Positions 13,747 to 14,026 of a DNA stretch of 14,026 bases are shown in pieces; position 1 is the stretch's first letter, and every line of letters begins with the position of its first letter. This DNA comes from an uncultured Mycoplasmatota bacterium (GTDB taxonomy: Bacteria > Bacillota_I > Bacilli_A > RF39 > UBA660). Below the pieces are notes generated by a model. The model did no database searches, had not been told where the DNA came from, and saw nothing but the letters and a program-made list of their open reading frames with translations. The stretch is from assembly GCA_946491675.1 (NCBI GenBank), contig CAMLYN010000020.1:1-14026 (forward strand), read 5' to 3'. A program made the position numbers and the translations under genes.

Positions 13747-14026
13747 AGCTTTTATTTCTTCAATATATTTATTTACTTTACTTGCCCACGTCTTACTAGC
13801 CGCATATTTAGGGTTCATCTCTTCTGGAGTAGTTAAACCCATATTAATATAATTACGCACTAAATTGTCAATAAATCCTTTAATTCCCTCATCTAAAGTT
13901 TCATAAGAACGATAATTACCACCATTACAAGAAGGCTTACCAACCTGTCCACCAACGTTATTACATTGTTTTACAAGACGACTACATTCCCATTTGCAAC
14001 CAGTCTCATGTAATGATATAGCAACA
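13741..14026 (-). CDS. Glucosaminidase-domain peptidoglycan hydrolase, C-terminal part only
   Basis: The gene runs off the right edge, so only its last 94 codons are present (5' end missing; TAA at 13741-13743). The fragment begins VAISLHETGCKWECSRLVKQ and ends in ASKTWASKVNKYIEEIKAK. L-H-E-T-G matches the catalytic-Glu region of glucosaminidase (LytG/Atl type) domains, which cleave the N-acetylglucosaminyl bond in peptidoglycan. CNNVGG...PSCNGGNYR and YETLDEGIKGFIDNL fit the substrate-cleft part of the same fold. Four cysteines (C10, C14, C21, C33 of the fragment) could form disulfides, which would fit an extracellular enzyme. G/C-containing codons seem more common than in neighbours. Export signal and other domains lie outside the window. 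Confidence 0.8.
   Translation of the reverse strand, partial: VAISLHETGCKWECSRLVKQCNNVGGQVGKPSCNGGNYRSYETLDEGIKGFIDNLVRNYINMGLTTPEEMNPKYAASKTWASKVNKYIEEIKAK

Noticed and set aside
1..14026. CRISPR arrays, tRNA or rRNA genes, insertion sequences, riboswitches
   Set aside because: I saw no regularly spaced repeats, cloverleaf-like sequences, transposase frames or known leader motifs; the only repeats are local hairpins.

Overview
The window is strongly AT-rich and reads as chromosome of a low-GC Gram-positive bacterium (Bacillota, Bacilli-like; possibly one of the uncultured gut lineages related to Erysipelotrichia or Mollicutes). Supporting signs are a conserved dacB-spmA-spmB-rluB block, a CIRCE operator, Gram-positive Shine-Dalgarno sites (GGAGG, AGGTGAT) and consensus sigma-A promoters. 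TGA is a real stop codon at the ends of spmA, spmB and the SDR gene, so this is the standard bacterial code and not the Mycoplasma code. A 2Fe superoxide reductase, a ferredoxin and a radical SAM enzyme suggest an anaerobe. The lineage is inferred, not shown.

Left part (1-4144). Bases 1-187 hold no gene or structure that I can see. A tail-anchored protein of unknown function (minus) is divergent from a small [4Fe-4S] ferredoxin (plus). The ferredoxin gene meets rluB tail to tail over a shared bidirectional terminator. rluB, spmB, spmA and dacB then run on the minus strand in the order known from Bacillus subtilis, with a 7-base overlap between dacB and spmA and a 4-base overlap between spmA and spmB. 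rluB appears to have its own promoter starting at the spmB stop codon.

Middle (4173-8516). A heavily decayed AAA-type ATPase gene (two nonsense codons, two frameshifts, a large internal deletion) lies between dacB and a two-gene operon. That operon encodes a membrane protein of the CmpB-like 'ABC-transporter type IV' family and a class II desulfoferrodoxin. It is divergent from clpB. The intergenic region holds a CIRCE operator, a perfect sigma-A promoter overlapping it, a hairpin at the predicted 5' end of the clpB message, and an extended -10 promoter facing the other way. The ClpB lacks the N-terminal substrate domain.

Right part (8517-14026). A plus-strand pair (class I methyltransferase, spore-photoproduct-lyase-like radical SAM protein) converges on a minus-strand operon of SDR oxidoreductase, PLP-dependent YnbB/methionine-gamma-lyase-family protein and HIT-family protein. 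Upstream of that operon is a membrane-anchored NERD nuclease-like protein with a C-terminal HRDC domain. The window ends inside a glucosaminidase-type peptidoglycan hydrolase gene.

Most genes are ordinary core functions. The points most worth a second look are the clpB control region and its truncated product, the multi-lesion ATPase pseudogene, the methyltransferase/radical SAM/HIT neighbourhood, and the NERD-HRDC membrane protein. I did not find a clear new system.
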